Assembly: GCF_005280195.1 (NCBI RefSeq)
Contig: NZ_SZPR01000012.1
Location: 124,001 to 188,000, forward strand
DNA length: 64,000 nucleotides
From: Streptomyces galbus
Lineage (GTDB): Bacteria; Actinomycetota; Actinomycetes; Streptomycetales; Streptomycetaceae
Reading direction: 5' to 3'
The translations under genes were made by a program, and so were the position numbers. The notes under the pieces were generated by a model. That model worked only from the letters and a program-made list of their open reading frames with translations, ran no database searches and was not told the origin of the DNA. Below are positions 17,009-26,580 of the stretch, in pieces; position 1 is the first letter of the stretch, and each line of letters starts with the position of its first letter.

Positions 17009-17368
17009 GCGTCCTGCCGTCCCCCGGCACCCCCGGCCCGAGCGAAGGCCAAGACCGATACGCTGAGTGACGGGCTGGGGTGTCCTGACTCCTCGCGGAC
17101 ACCCTCGCACGGCCCGGTCGCGCCCGGCGGAGGGGGCGCCGCAGGGTGCTCGATTGCCCGTTCGAGGCCTCATACCAGAGCGGGACGCCGGGCGGGGGAC
17201 TTTGTCGACTGCCCGCCGCACATGAGGCGTCCGCGACTACTGTCAGTGTCCGTCGGACCACACGGGACCGTGTTGCGCGGTCCTGTCGGCCCGGCACCAC
17301 GAAGCCGCACACCCGGCTCGCGCCCCACGCGCGGGGACCGGGCCCGACGGACCAGTACGAGGACACCG
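17009..17368. other. intergenic region before the conservon
   Basis: No gene is supported here. GGGTGTCC (17078-17085) and GGACACCC (17097-17104) form an 8-bp hairpin that may terminate the hydrolase transcript. The remaining 260 bp presumably holds the conservon promoter, but I see no convincing -35/-10 pair. Confidence 0.5.
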
Positions 17369-19321
17369 ATGTCTCACCTCCGCGCACCGGCCGCCCGCGC
17401 AGACCGCCGCGAGGGCGGGCGGCACGGGCGACCGGCCGCCCGCCCCGCCCCCGCGCCGGCCGAGACACACATACGGCCCCAGTTGATGCGGCTCGCCGTG
17501 TTCCCGCCCGTAGCGGTCGCCCTCGCCGCAGGAGCCGCCGTGCTGGTCGCCCTGCGCGCCGGCCGGCCGCAGGGCGGGCCCACCCTGTGGGCGGTGCTCG
17601 GCTGCGCGGTCGGCGTGAGCCTCGCGGGCATCCTCATCGCGGCCGTCGCCGCCGACCGCACCGCCCGCTCCATGGGCGACCGCATCACCGCCCTGCGCCG
17701 GCACAGCGCGCGCCGCGAGGCCGACCTCCACGCGCTCGTCGAGGCGCTGCGCCGCGGTGACACCCCGCCCCGGCGTACCACCCGCGGCCGGCCGCCCGCC
17801 GACGGCGACGAGTTCGACGCCCTCGCCGCCGACCTGGCGAGCGCCCACGACGGGGCCGTCGCCGCCGTCGTACGGGCCGCGCAGCTCTCCAGCCAGGCCG
17901 GGAGCGAACAGAAGCTCGAGGTGTTCGTCAACCTCGCCCGGCGGCTCCAGTCGCTGGTGCACCGCGAGATCTCCCTCCTCGACGAGCTCGAGAACGAGAT
18001 CGAGGACCCCGACCTGCTCAAGGGGCTCTTCCACGTCGACCACCTGGCCACCCGCATCCGCCGCCACGCCGAGAACCTCGCCGTGCTCGGTGGCGCCGTC
18101 TCGCGGCGCCAGTGGAGCAACCCGGTCTCCATGACCGAGGTGCTGCGCTCCGCCATCGCCGAGGTCGAGCAGTACTCCCGGGTCAAGCTGGTGCCGCCGG
18201 TCGACGGCGAACTGCGCGGGCACGCCGTCGCCGACGTCATCCACCTGCTCGCCGAACTCGTCGAGAACGCCACGGTGTTCTCCGCGCCCCACACCCAGGT
18301 CCTGCTGCGGGCCAACCTCGTCACCTCCGGGCTCGCCGTCGAGGTCGAGGACCGCGGCCTCGGCATGCCCGTCGACGAGCAGCAGCGGATGAACGCCCTG
18401 CTCGCCGACCCCGACCAGGTCAACGTGGGCCGCCTGCTCGCCGACGGCCGCATCGGGCTGTTCGTCGTCTCCCAGCTCGCCCGCCGCCACGGCATCCGGG
18501 TCCGCCTGCAGAACAACATCTACGGCGGCGTCCAGGCCGTACTCGTCGTCCCCGAGGCCCTGTTGGGGCAGACACCCGGCATGGCGCCCCCCGTGGCACA
18601 AGGAGTCGGGACACAGGCGGCCACGGTGCAGGGAAGCGTGGCGCAGGGGCCCGTACCGCCGCCCGCGTACCCGGCACAGGACCCGGCCGGCGCCCTCCAC
18701 CTGGCCACCCCCGCACCGCCCGCCACCGCACCGGTCCCGACGCCGGTCCACGACCCGACCGGCGCCCAGGCCGGCCTCGTACCCCTCCCGGCGACGGACC
18801 CGGCCGGCGGGCACGACGGGCCGGCCGCCCCGGCGGACCCGCACACGCGGCCCGCGCCCCTGCCCGTCCGCGGCGCACACCGGGCCCGGCCCACGCCCGC
18901 CGACGCCCTGCCCGGGGTCCGCGCGGACGACCGGCACACCCCCGGCGTGACGGCCGGGCAGGCGCCCGTCGCCCGCACCGGCGCGGTGCGCGGCACCATG
19001 GGGCGGCCCCAACTCCCGCGCCGCCGCGCCCAGGAGCACATCGCGCCGCAGCTCCGCGGCGGCCCGCTGCCCCGCCAGGACGGTGAACATCCCGGGCCCG
19101 ACCCCGGTCTGATGGCCGCCTTCCAGCGCGGGATCGGCCTCGCCGAGTCACGGCAGAACCTGGAGCCCGGCTCCCCGGGGCCGGCCCCCGCCCCGCTGTC
19201 CGAGGCGTACCCGGCGCACACGGCCGCCCCCGTCGAGGCGTACGGCGTGCGCGGCGTCCCGGCCGCGCCCGGACCCGACCACCCCACCCCCCGGCACGAC
19301 GGGAGCGCGTCCGCCGGATGA
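17369..19321 (+). CDS. cvnA: conservon sensor-kinase-like ATPase, CvnA
   Basis: A 650-residue membrane protein, first member of a four-gene conservon. Two hydrophobic segments at about residues 40-62 and 68-90 suggest a membrane hairpin with little outside. A HAMP-like linker and a helical dimer region (LARRLQSLVHREISLLDELE) follow. The histidine-kinase-like ATPase domain has an N-box (LLAELVENATVFSAPHTQV) and a G-box (EVEDRGLGMP). The last 250 residues are a low-complexity Pro/Ala/Gly tail. In conservons CvnA is thought to act like a receptor for the CvnD GTPase. ATG 17369 has GAGG 7 nt upstream. Confidence 0.92.
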   Translation: MSHLRAPAARADRREGGRHGRPAARPAPAPAETHIRPQLMRLAVFPPVAVALAAGAAVLVALRAGRPQGGPTLWAVLGCAVGVSLAGILIAAVAADRTARSMGDRITALRRHSARREADLHALVEALRRGDTPPRRTTRGRPPADGDEFDALAADLASAHDGAVAAVVRAAQLSSQAGSEQKLEVFVNLARRLQSLVHREISLLDELENEIEDPDLLKGLFHVDHLATRIRRHAENLAVLGGAVSRRQWSNPVSMTEVLRSAIAEVEQYSRVKLVPPVDGELRGHAVADVIHLLAELVENATVFSAPHTQVLLRANLVTSGLAVEVEDRGLGMPVDEQQRMNALLADPDQVNVGRLLADGRIGLFVVSQLARRHGIRVRLQNNIYGGVQAVLVVPEALLGQTPGMAPPVAQGVGTQAATVQGSVAQGPVPPPAYPAQDPAGALHLATPAPPATAPVPTPVHDPTGAQAGLVPLPATDPAGGHDGPAAPADPHTRPAPLPVRGAHRARPTPADALPGVRADDRHTPGVTAGQAPVARTGAVRGTMGRPQLPRRRAQEHIAPQLRGGPLPRQDGEHPGPDPGLMAAFQRGIGLAESRQNLEPGSPGPAPAPLSEAYPAHTAAPVEAYGVRGVPAAPGPDHPTPRHDGSASAG

Positions 19322-19377
19322 CCACCCCACCCCCCAGCGCCCCCGCGGACCCACGTACCCCAAGGAGTCGATCCACC

Positions 19378-19812
19378 ATGGCGAGCGACGCGCCGACCGG
19401 CCACGTATCCGACCTCGACTGGCTGTTGGGCGGCCTCGTGCAGCGCGTACCGCACACGGCCAGCGCGGTGCTCCTGAGCTGCGACGGCCTCGTGAAGTCC
19501 GTCCACGGCCTCGATCCCGACAGCGCCGACCACATGGCCGCCCTGGCCTCCGGGCTGTACTCCCTGGGCCGCAGCGCCGGCGTCCGCTTCGGCGACGGCG
19601 GGGACGTCCGGCAGGTCGTCGTCGAACTCGACTCGACCCTGCTGTTCGTCACCACCGCCGGCTCCGGCACCTGCCTGGCCGTGCTGGCCGGCCGCGAGGC
19701 CGACGCGGCCGTGCTCGGCTACGAGATGGCGATGCTCGTCAAGAGCGTGCGCCCCTACCTGGCGACCGAGCCCCGCCGGCACGCCGTCGAACCCCCGGTG
19801 ATGAGGTCTTGA
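19378..19812 (+). CDS. cvnB: conservon roadblock/LC7 protein, CvnB
   Basis: A 144-residue roadblock/LC7-fold protein (about residues 12-110: DLDWLLGGLVQRVPHTASAV ... LVKSVHGLD ... VVELDSTLLFVTTAGSGTCLAVL). CvnB forms part of the complex that modulates the CvnD GTPase. ATG 19378 has AAGGAG 11 nt upstream and is preferred. An in-frame ATG at 19318 overlaps the cvnA stop but would add 20 Pro/Ser-rich residues. The stop lies two codons before the cvnC start. Confidence 0.93.
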   Translation: MASDAPTGHVSDLDWLLGGLVQRVPHTASAVLLSCDGLVKSVHGLDPDSADHMAALASGLYSLGRSAGVRFGDGGDVRQVVVELDSTLLFVTTAGSGTCLAVLAGREADAAVLGYEMAMLVKSVRPYLATEPRRHAVEPPVMRS

Positions 19813-19814
19813 GC

Positions 19815-20186
19815 GTGGCGGCGGCCGGGGACGGCCCCTGGCTCGACGAGGCGGCCGGCCGGCTGGTGCGCCCCTTCACGGTCAGCAACGGCCGGACCCG
19901 GCCCAGCGTGGCCCTCGACCTGCTGTCCCAGGTGCGGACCACCGGCACCACCCCGCCCGGCCACCTGGGACCGGAGCACGCGCAGGCCCTCGACCTGTGC
20001 CGCTCACCGGTCCCGGTCGCCGAGGTGGCCGCCCACCTCAAGCTGCCGGCGGTGGTCACCAAGGTGCTCCTGTCGGACCTCGTCGACTGCGGGGCCCTGA
20101 CCACCAAGCCCCCCGAGTACCAGCACAACCCCACCGACCGGGCCCTACTGGAGGCAGTGCTCGATGGACTACGACGACAGCTCTGA
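19815..20186 (+). CDS. cvnC: conservon DUF742 protein, CvnC
   Basis: A 123-residue DUF742 protein with a winged-helix-like core. Family features are WLDEAAGRLVRPFTVSNGRTRP near the start and ALDLCRSPVPVAEVAAHLKLPAVVTKVLLSDLVDCGAL in the middle. GTG 19815 is chosen because GAGG sits 8 nt upstream; a TTG at 19809 overlaps the cvnB stop and cannot be excluded. The 3' end overlaps cvnD by 23 bases. CvnC binds the other conservon proteins; DNA binding is not established. Confidence 0.92.
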   Translation: MAAAGDGPWLDEAAGRLVRPFTVSNGRTRPSVALDLLSQVRTTGTTPPGHLGPEHAQALDLCRSPVPVAEVAAHLKLPAVVTKVLLSDLVDCGALTTKPPEYQHNPTDRALLEAVLDGLRRQL

Positions 20187-20790
20187 CCACGCGGGCCACG
20201 ACGGCCCCGATCCGTTCCCCACCGCGCTGAAGATCCTCGTCGCGGGCGGGTTCGGCGTCGGCAAGACCACCTTCGTCGGCGCCGTCAGCGAGATCGCGCC
20301 GCTCAGCACGGAGGAGCTGCTCACCACGGTCGGCGCGGCCACCGACAACCTCGACGGCATCGAGCACAAGGTCGAGACGACCGTCGCCATGGACTTCGGC
20401 CGCATCACCCTCGACCCCCGGCACGTGCTGTACCTGTTCGGCACGCCCGGCCAGGAGCGGTTCTGGTTCATGTGGGACGAGTTGTCCGAGGGGGCGCTCG
20501 GCGCGGTCGTCCTCGCCGACACCCGGCGCCTGGAGGAGTGCTTCGCCGCCGTCGACTTCTTCGAGGAGCGCGGACTCGGATTCGTCGTCGCCGTCAACGA
20601 GTTCGACGGGGCGCACCGCTACGGCCCCGACGAGGTGCGCGCCGCGCTCGACCTCGACCCGGCGATCCCCGTGGTGCGCTGCGACGCCCGGATCTCCGCG
20701 TCCGGCGTACAGACCCTCCTCACCCTCGTCCGGCACCTGCTCGCCCACGCGCCCGTGGTGCCCGAGCCGACCCGCGGCGCGCGCCGGTGA
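20164..20790 (+). CDS. cvnD: conservon small GTPase, CvnD
   Basis: A 208-residue Ras-like GTPase. G1 is AGGFGVGKTTFVG, G3 is FGTPGQERF and G4 is NEFD (N-x-x-D type). The Gln after DxxG is present, so intrinsic hydrolysis should be possible. It starts inside cvnC with GGAGG 9 nt upstream. It is the switch of the conservon: the bound nucleotide is assumed to control complex assembly at the membrane-bound CvnA. A GAF protein follows. Confidence 0.94.
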   Translation: MDYDDSSDHAGHDGPDPFPTALKILVAGGFGVGKTTFVGAVSEIAPLSTEELLTTVGAATDNLDGIEHKVETTVAMDFGRITLDPRHVLYLFGTPGQERFWFMWDELSEGALGAVVLADTRRLEECFAAVDFFEERGLGFVVAVNEFDGAHRYGPDEVRAALDLDPAIPVVRCDARISASGVQTLLTLVRHLLAHAPVVPEPTRGARR

Positions 20791-20850
20791 CCCGTGACCC
20801 CCGCCCCTGGAGCCGCACATGACGTACGACCGCACCGAGGGAGCCCGGCC

Positions 20851-21414
20851 ATGAGCTACGAGCCGCCCCGCCCGGCCGGCCGGCTGCTGCTCACCCCGCA
20901 GGACCGACAGGCCCCCGCCCGCACCGCCCGGCTGCGCCGGCTCGGCCTCGGCGGACGCCCCGAGCCGGCCCTGGACGCCTTCGCCGACCGCGTCGCCCGA
21001 CTCACCGGCGCCCCCTACGCGATGGTCAACTTCATCGGCGAGGAAGGGCAGTTCTTCGCGGGGCTGCACGTCGGCCCCGGCGCCGCACGCGCGGGCAGGC
21101 CCGAGCTGGGACGCCACCTGCCGCGCGACTACGGCTACTGCCCGCACGTCGTCGTGCGGCGCCGGGCGCTCGTCCTGGACGACGTGGCCGACTTCCCGCG
21201 CTTCGCGGGCAACCCGATCGTCGACGAGTACGGCGTCCGCTCCTACCTGGGCGCGCCGCTCGCCGACAGCACGGGCATGGTGTTGGGCACGGTCGGCGCC
21301 GCTGATCTCGCGCCGCGCCCCTGGGGGAAGGCCGGGCTGGAGACCATCAAGGCCGCGGCCGCCGACCTGGTGGCCCGCATCGAGGCCGGCGCGCGGAACG
21401 GGTCTCCGCTGTAG
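20851..21414 (+). CDS. GAF-domain protein downstream of the conservon
   Basis: A 187-residue protein whose centre (about residues 35-180) is a GAF fold: FADRVARLTGAPYAMVNFIG ... CPHVVVRRRALVLDDVADFPRFAGNPIVDEYGVRSYLGAPLADSTG. A conserved-looking Tyr-Cys-Pro-His could bind a cofactor. GAGGGAG lies 7 nt before ATG 20851. An 11-codon ORF (20818-20853) ends on this start in an ATGA overlap. Several conservons carry an accessory fifth gene, and this is likely a sensor or effector of the CvnD switch. The ligand is unknown. Confidence 0.87.
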   Translation: MSYEPPRPAGRLLLTPQDRQAPARTARLRRLGLGGRPEPALDAFADRVARLTGAPYAMVNFIGEEGQFFAGLHVGPGAARAGRPELGRHLPRDYGYCPHVVVRRRALVLDDVADFPRFAGNPIVDEYGVRSYLGAPLADSTGMVLGTVGAADLAPRPWGKAGLETIKAAAADLVARIEAGARNGSPL

Positions 21415-21654
21415 CGCGGGGCCACCGGGGCGACGGCGCCGCTGTGCGCGACCGGCCGTGGGGCGGCGCCGGCGCCGCGGCCGGCCGGCGTTCCGCGGCG
21501 GGTGTGAAGCGGAGCTGTGGCGCCGCTTAAGAAAACCTCGATGGACCGCGGTGGGGGACGTACGGCAGATTGCTCGTCGAATCCACCCCTCTCCCCGGCT
21601 GCGGGCTCCTTCGGCCTGCCCGCGCGCCCGGGACCTCACCACAGGAGCCGTCGC

Positions 21655-22683
21655 GTGAAGGCGCTGGTCAAGGAGAAGGCGGAGCCCGGGCTCTGGCTCA
21701 CGGACGTCCCGGAGCCGCGGACCGGCCCCGGTGACGTGCTGATCAAGGTGCTGCGCACCGGCATCTGCGGCACCGACCTGCACATCCGGTCCTGGGACGG
21801 CTGGGCGCAGCAGGCGATCAGTACCCCGCTCGTGGTCGGGCACGAGTTCGTCGGCGAGGTCGTGGAGACCGGGCGGGACGTCACCGACATCGCCGTCGGC
21901 GACCGGGTCAGCGGCGAGGGCCACCTGGTGTGCGGCAAGTGCCGCAACTGCCTGGCCGGGCGCCGCCACCTGTGCCGGGCCACCGTCGGCCTCGGCGTCG
22001 GCCGCGACGGCGCGTTCGCCGAGTACGTCGCCCTGCCCGCGTCCAACGTGTGGGTGCACCGCGTCCCCGTGGACCTCGACGTGGCCGCGATCTTCGACCC
22101 GTTCGGCAACGCCGTGCACACCGCGCTGTCCTTCCCGCTGGTCGGCGAGGACGTCCTGATCACCGGCGCCGGACCGATCGGCCTGATGGCCGCCGCCGTG
22201 GCCCGGCACGCGGGCGCCCGCCACGTCGTCATCACCGACGTCAGCGAGGAGCGCCTGGAGCTGGCCCGCAAGATCGGCGTCAGCCTGGCCCTGAACGTCG
22301 CCGGCTCCTCGATCGCCGACGGCCAGCGCGCCCTCGGGCTGCGCGAGGGATTCGACGTCGGCCTGGAGATGTCCGGCCGGCCCGAGGCCCTGCGCGACAT
22401 GATCGCCAACATGACGCACGGCGGCCGGATCGCCATGCTGGGCCTGCCGGCGCAGGAGTTCCCGGTCGACTGGGCCCGGATCGTCACCTCCATGATCACC
22501 CTCAAGGGGATCTACGGGCGCGAGATGTTCGAGACCTGGTACGCGATGTCGGTCCTCCTCGAGGGCGGCCTCGACCTGGCCCCTGTGATCACCGGCCGCT
22601 ACGACTACCGCGACTTCGAGGCGGCGTTCGCCGACGCGGCCGGCGGCACGGGCGGCAAGATCATCCTCGACTGGACGGCGTAG
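21655..22683 (+). CDS. tdh: L-threonine 3-dehydrogenase
   Basis: A 342-residue zinc alcohol-dehydrogenase-family enzyme that oxidises threonine to 2-amino-3-ketobutyrate. Catalytic zinc ligands are in GICGTDLH and GHEFVGEV. The structural zinc cysteines are GKCRNCLAGRRHLC, the nucleotide motif is ITGAGPIGLMAAAVA, and DPFGNAVHTAL is typical of Tdh. GTG 21655 follows AGGAG by 7 nt. The partner kbl starts 69 bp downstream on the same strand. The 240 bp in front hold a short AT-rich patch near 21530 but no clear operator. Confidence 0.96.
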   Translation: MKALVKEKAEPGLWLTDVPEPRTGPGDVLIKVLRTGICGTDLHIRSWDGWAQQAISTPLVVGHEFVGEVVETGRDVTDIAVGDRVSGEGHLVCGKCRNCLAGRRHLCRATVGLGVGRDGAFAEYVALPASNVWVHRVPVDLDVAAIFDPFGNAVHTALSFPLVGEDVLITGAGPIGLMAAAVARHAGARHVVITDVSEERLELARKIGVSLALNVAGSSIADGQRALGLREGFDVGLEMSGRPEALRDMIANMTHGGRIAMLGLPAQEFPVDWARIVTSMITLKGIYGREMFETWYAMSVLLEGGLDLAPVITGRYDYRDFEAAFADAAGGTGGKIILDWTA

Positions 22684-22752
22684 GACCTGTCGGACAGGCC
22701 CTGATGACCGTGGTCCGGTTCGCCGGCCCTGACGCACTTCTTTGGAGTCCCC

Positions 22753-23946
<1,194 letters not shown>

Positions 23947-23983
23947 GCGGGAGCACACGGGGGCATTTGAGACAATCGATCGC

Positions 23984-24907
23984 ATGATCGAAGCGCGGCG
24001 GCTCCACATCCTCCGTGCGGTGGCCGACCACCGCACGGTGACCGCGGCTGCCGCCGCGCTGTACCTCACCCCCTCCGCGGTCTCCCAGCAGCTCGCGGCC
24101 CTGGAGCAGGAGACCGGCCACCGCCTGGTCGAGCGCGGCGCCAAGGGCGTACGCCTCACCCCGGCCGGGGAGATCCTGCTCAGCCACACCAACGCCGTCC
24201 TCGCCCAACTGGAGCGAGCAGAGGCCGAGCTGGCCGCCTACAGCTCGGGCCAGGCCGGCACCGTCACCGTCGCCGCCTTCGCGACCGGCATCGCCCTGGT
24301 CGTGGCCCCGGCGGTAGCCCGTCTCGCCGGGACCGCCCCGGGCATCCGCATCCGGGTCCAGGACGCCGAGGGCGACGCCAGCCTGTTGATGGTCCTGGAC
24401 CGCCAGGTCGACGTGGCAGTGGCCGTCGAGTACCGCGGGGCGCCCCCGGCCGACGACCCGCGCCTCGCGCACGTCCCGCTCTACGCCGAGCCCTTCGACG
24501 CGGTCGTCCCGGTGCGCCACCGGCTGGCCGACCTGGCCGAGGTGCCCCTCGCCGACCTGGCGAAGGACACCTGGATCGGGCCCTACCCCGGCAACCCCTG
24601 CCACGACGTCGTCGTCCTGGCCTGCGAGCACGCCGGCTTCCAGCCCCGCCTGGAGCACTCCTCGGACGACTTCCGCGCCGTCGTCGCCCTCGCCTCGGCG
24701 GACGCCGGCGTGGCCCTCGTCCCGCGCTCGGCCCTGCGCGGCATGGACCTCACCGGCGTCGTCGTGCGCCCGGTGGACGGCGTGGCCCCGACCCGCCGCG
24801 TCTTCGCCGCCGTGCGCCGCGGCGCGGAGGACCACCCCCTGATCCGCCCGGTGCTGGACGCGCTCGGCGAGGCGGCGGGCAGGGAGCGCGCGGAGAGCTT
24901 CCGTTAA
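23984..24907 (+). CDS. LysR-family transcriptional regulator
   Basis: A 307-residue LTTR. The helix-turn-helix is at residues 5-60 (LHILRAVADHRTVTAAAAAL ... SAVSQQLAALEQETGHRLVE), and the substrate domain is at 90-295. It is 37 bp downstream of kbl on the same strand and might sense an intermediate of threonine breakdown. A GACAAT hexamer (23971-23976) ends seven bases before the ATG, so it may be transcribed from its own leaderless promoter, since no Shine-Dalgarno is visible. The target is inferred from position only. Confidence 0.92.
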   Translation: MIEARRLHILRAVADHRTVTAAAAALYLTPSAVSQQLAALEQETGHRLVERGAKGVRLTPAGEILLSHTNAVLAQLERAEAELAAYSSGQAGTVTVAAFATGIALVVAPAVARLAGTAPGIRIRVQDAEGDASLLMVLDRQVDVAVAVEYRGAPPADDPRLAHVPLYAEPFDAVVPVRHRLADLAEVPLADLAKDTWIGPYPGNPCHDVVVLACEHAGFQPRLEHSSDDFRAVVALASADAGVALVPRSALRGMDLTGVVVRPVDGVAPTRRVFAAVRRGAEDHPLIRPVLDALGEAAGRERAESFR

Positions 24908-24915
24908 CACCGCTG

Positions 24916-24948
24916 TCTCATATCAGGGATAGATTCCCGAACATGAGA
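24916..24948. promoter_or_regulatory. nested dyad over the promoter and start codon of the XRE-cupin gene
   Basis: A symmetric double palindrome: TCTCAT (24916-24921), 4 bp, GGGA (24926-24929), 5 bp, TCCC (24935-24938), 4 bp, ATGAGA (24943-24948), centred at 24932. A -10-like TAGATT (24930-24935) lies at its centre, and transcription would begin at the ATG. A repressor bound here would block both promoter and start. The neighbouring XRE protein is the natural candidate. Confidence 0.6.
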
Positions 24949-25560
24949 AGCGAGGAGCTCACGACCGACGAGCCGCACCCGGACGACGGCCCGGACCCCG
25001 ACGCCGTCGACACCCGCCTCGCCGCCCGGCTCGCCGAGCTGCGGGCCGAACGCGGCTGGACGCTGGGGGAGCTGGCCGAGCGCAGCGGTGTCAGCCGGTC
25101 CACCCTGTCGCGGGCCGAGCGGGGCGAGACCAGTCCGACCGCCGCCCTGCTGAACCGCCTGTGCCACGTGTACGGGCGCACCATGTCGCGGCTGCTGGGC
25201 GAGGTCGAGGCCGCCTGCGCGCCGGTGCCGGTGCTGAGGGCCGCCGAGCAGCGGGTCTGGGCGGACCGCGCCTCCGGTTTCGTACGCCGGTCGGTGTCGC
25301 CGCCGCACCCGGCGCTGCGCGGGGAACTCGTCGAGGGGCGGCTGGCCCCCGGCGCCGACATCGCCTACGACCGGCCGCCCGTGGCCGGGCTCGAGCAGCA
25401 CATCTGGGTGCTGGACGGGGCGCTCGCCGTCACCGCCGACACCACCGACCACCGCCTCGACGCCGGGGACTGCCTGCGGCTGCGGGTGTGGGGGCCGACG
25501 CGCTTCCGCTGCCTCGGGGACACCGAGGCCCGCTACGTGCTGGCGGTGGTGCTGCCGTGA
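24943..25560 (+). CDS. XRE-family regulator with cupin domain
   Basis: A 205-residue regulator. The helix-turn-helix at about residues 25-80 reads LAARLAELRAERGWTLGELA ... RSTLSRAERGETSPTA. The C-terminal half is a degenerate cupin (EGRLAPGADIAYDRPPVAG ... LEQHIWVLDGALAVTADTT ... LDAGDCLRLRVWGPTRFRCL) that may bind a small ligand. It has no Shine-Dalgarno, and the first codon is part of a palindromic operator. The acetyltransferase gene overlaps its stop (GTGA), so the two are one unit; regulator-GNAT pairs like this are frequent in actinobacteria. Confidence 0.9.
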   Translation: MRSEELTTDEPHPDDGPDPDAVDTRLAARLAELRAERGWTLGELAERSGVSRSTLSRAERGETSPTAALLNRLCHVYGRTMSRLLGEVEAACAPVPVLRAAEQRVWADRASGFVRRSVSPPHPALRGELVEGRLAPGADIAYDRPPVAGLEQHIWVLDGALAVTADTTDHRLDAGDCLRLRVWGPTRFRCLGDTEARYVLAVVLP

Positions 25561-26084
25561 GGGTGACCCGGCTGGACGGCGACCGACTGCGGTCCGCCGT
25601 GGGCGCGTTGGCCGACCTGCTGGCCGACACGGTGGCCGGCGGCGCCTCGGTCGGCTTCCTCGCGCCGCTCGACCGCGACGGGGCCGCGGCCTGGTGGACG
25701 GAGCGCGCCGCCGCGGTGGCGGACGGGCGGCTCGCGGTGTGGGCCGCGTACGACGGGGACCGCGTCGTGGGCACGGTGAGCCTCGCCCTGCCGGACAAGC
25801 CCAACAGCCGCCACCGGGCGGAGCTGGTCAAGCTGATGGTCCACCGGGAGGCCCGGGGCCGGGGCCTCGGACGCCGGCTGCTGGCCGTGGCCGAGGAGGC
25901 CGCCGCCGCGGACGGGCTCACCCTGCTCCACCTGGACACCGAGACCGGCAGCCCGGCCGAGCACCTGTACTCGGGGGCGGGCTGGACGCGGGCCGGGGTG
26001 ATCCCCGACTACGCGGCCGCCCCGGACGGGGAGCTGCGGCCGACCACCCTGTACTACAAGCGCCTGGTGGGCGCCGACGGGTGA
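25557..26084 (+). CDS. GNAT-family N-acetyltransferase
   Basis: A 175-residue acetyltransferase. The acetyl-CoA motif is VHREARGRGLGRRLL (R/Q-x2-G-x-G/A) at about residues 100-114, with LVKLMV before it and LLHLDTETGSPAEHLYSGAGW after. The start GTG overlaps the regulator's stop. The acceptor substrate is unknown; co-transcription with an autoregulated XRE-cupin protein suggests detoxification or modification of the ligand that regulator senses. Confidence 0.9.
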   Translation: MRVTRLDGDRLRSAVGALADLLADTVAGGASVGFLAPLDRDGAAAWWTERAAAVADGRLAVWAAYDGDRVVGTVSLALPDKPNSRHRAELVKLMVHREARGRGLGRRLLAVAEEAAAADGLTLLHLDTETGSPAEHLYSGAGWTRAGVIPDYAAAPDGELRPTTLYYKRLVGADG

Positions 26085-26114
26085 GTGTCAGTGGCAGGGG
26101 CTACGGTGCGGCAC

Positions 26115-26474
26115 ATGCCGGACGCCGAAGACGTACGCCGTATCGCCCTGTCCCTGCCGGACACGACGGAGAAGACCGCCTGGAACATGCCCACGTTCCG
26201 GGTGGCGGGCAAGATGTTCGCCACGCTGCCCGAGGACGAGACCTCCCTCGCCGTGCGCTGTCCCAAGGAGGAGCGCGACGAACTGGCGCTCGCCGAGCCG
26301 GAGAAGTTCTGGATCGCCGGCCACGAGGCCCAGTTCGCGTGGGTGCGGGTCCGGCTGGCGGCGCTCGACGACGAGGCGGAGCTGCGCGACATCCTCGCCG
26401 ACTCCTGGCGGCAGGCGGCACCGCAGCGGCTGCTGGAGGCGTACCCGGGGCTGGGCGTGACCGAAGGGCGCTGA
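26115..26474 (+). CDS. MmcQ/YjbR-family protein
   Basis: A 119-residue protein of the MmcQ/YjbR (CyaY-like fold) family, seen in MPDAEDVRRIALSLPDTTEK ... WNMPTFRVAGKMFATLPEDE ... SLAVRCPKEERDELALAEPEKFW. ATG 26115 is preferred over GTG 26085 because coding similarity begins there, and a TACGGT hexamer (26102-26107) ends seven bases upstream, suggesting a leaderless mRNA. The family has a DNA-binding annotation but no settled function. Confidence 0.82.
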   Translation: MPDAEDVRRIALSLPDTTEKTAWNMPTFRVAGKMFATLPEDETSLAVRCPKEERDELALAEPEKFWIAGHEAQFAWVRVRLAALDDEAELRDILADSWRQAAPQRLLEAYPGLGVTEGR

Positions 26475-26580
26475 CCCGGCCGGCACCTCCCCGGGCGACG
26501 GGCCGGGCCGGGCACCGGACGGGTGCCCGTGCCGAAGCCGGGATTCCGTGCCACCGGGCCGGCCACGGCGGCCGGCCGCA

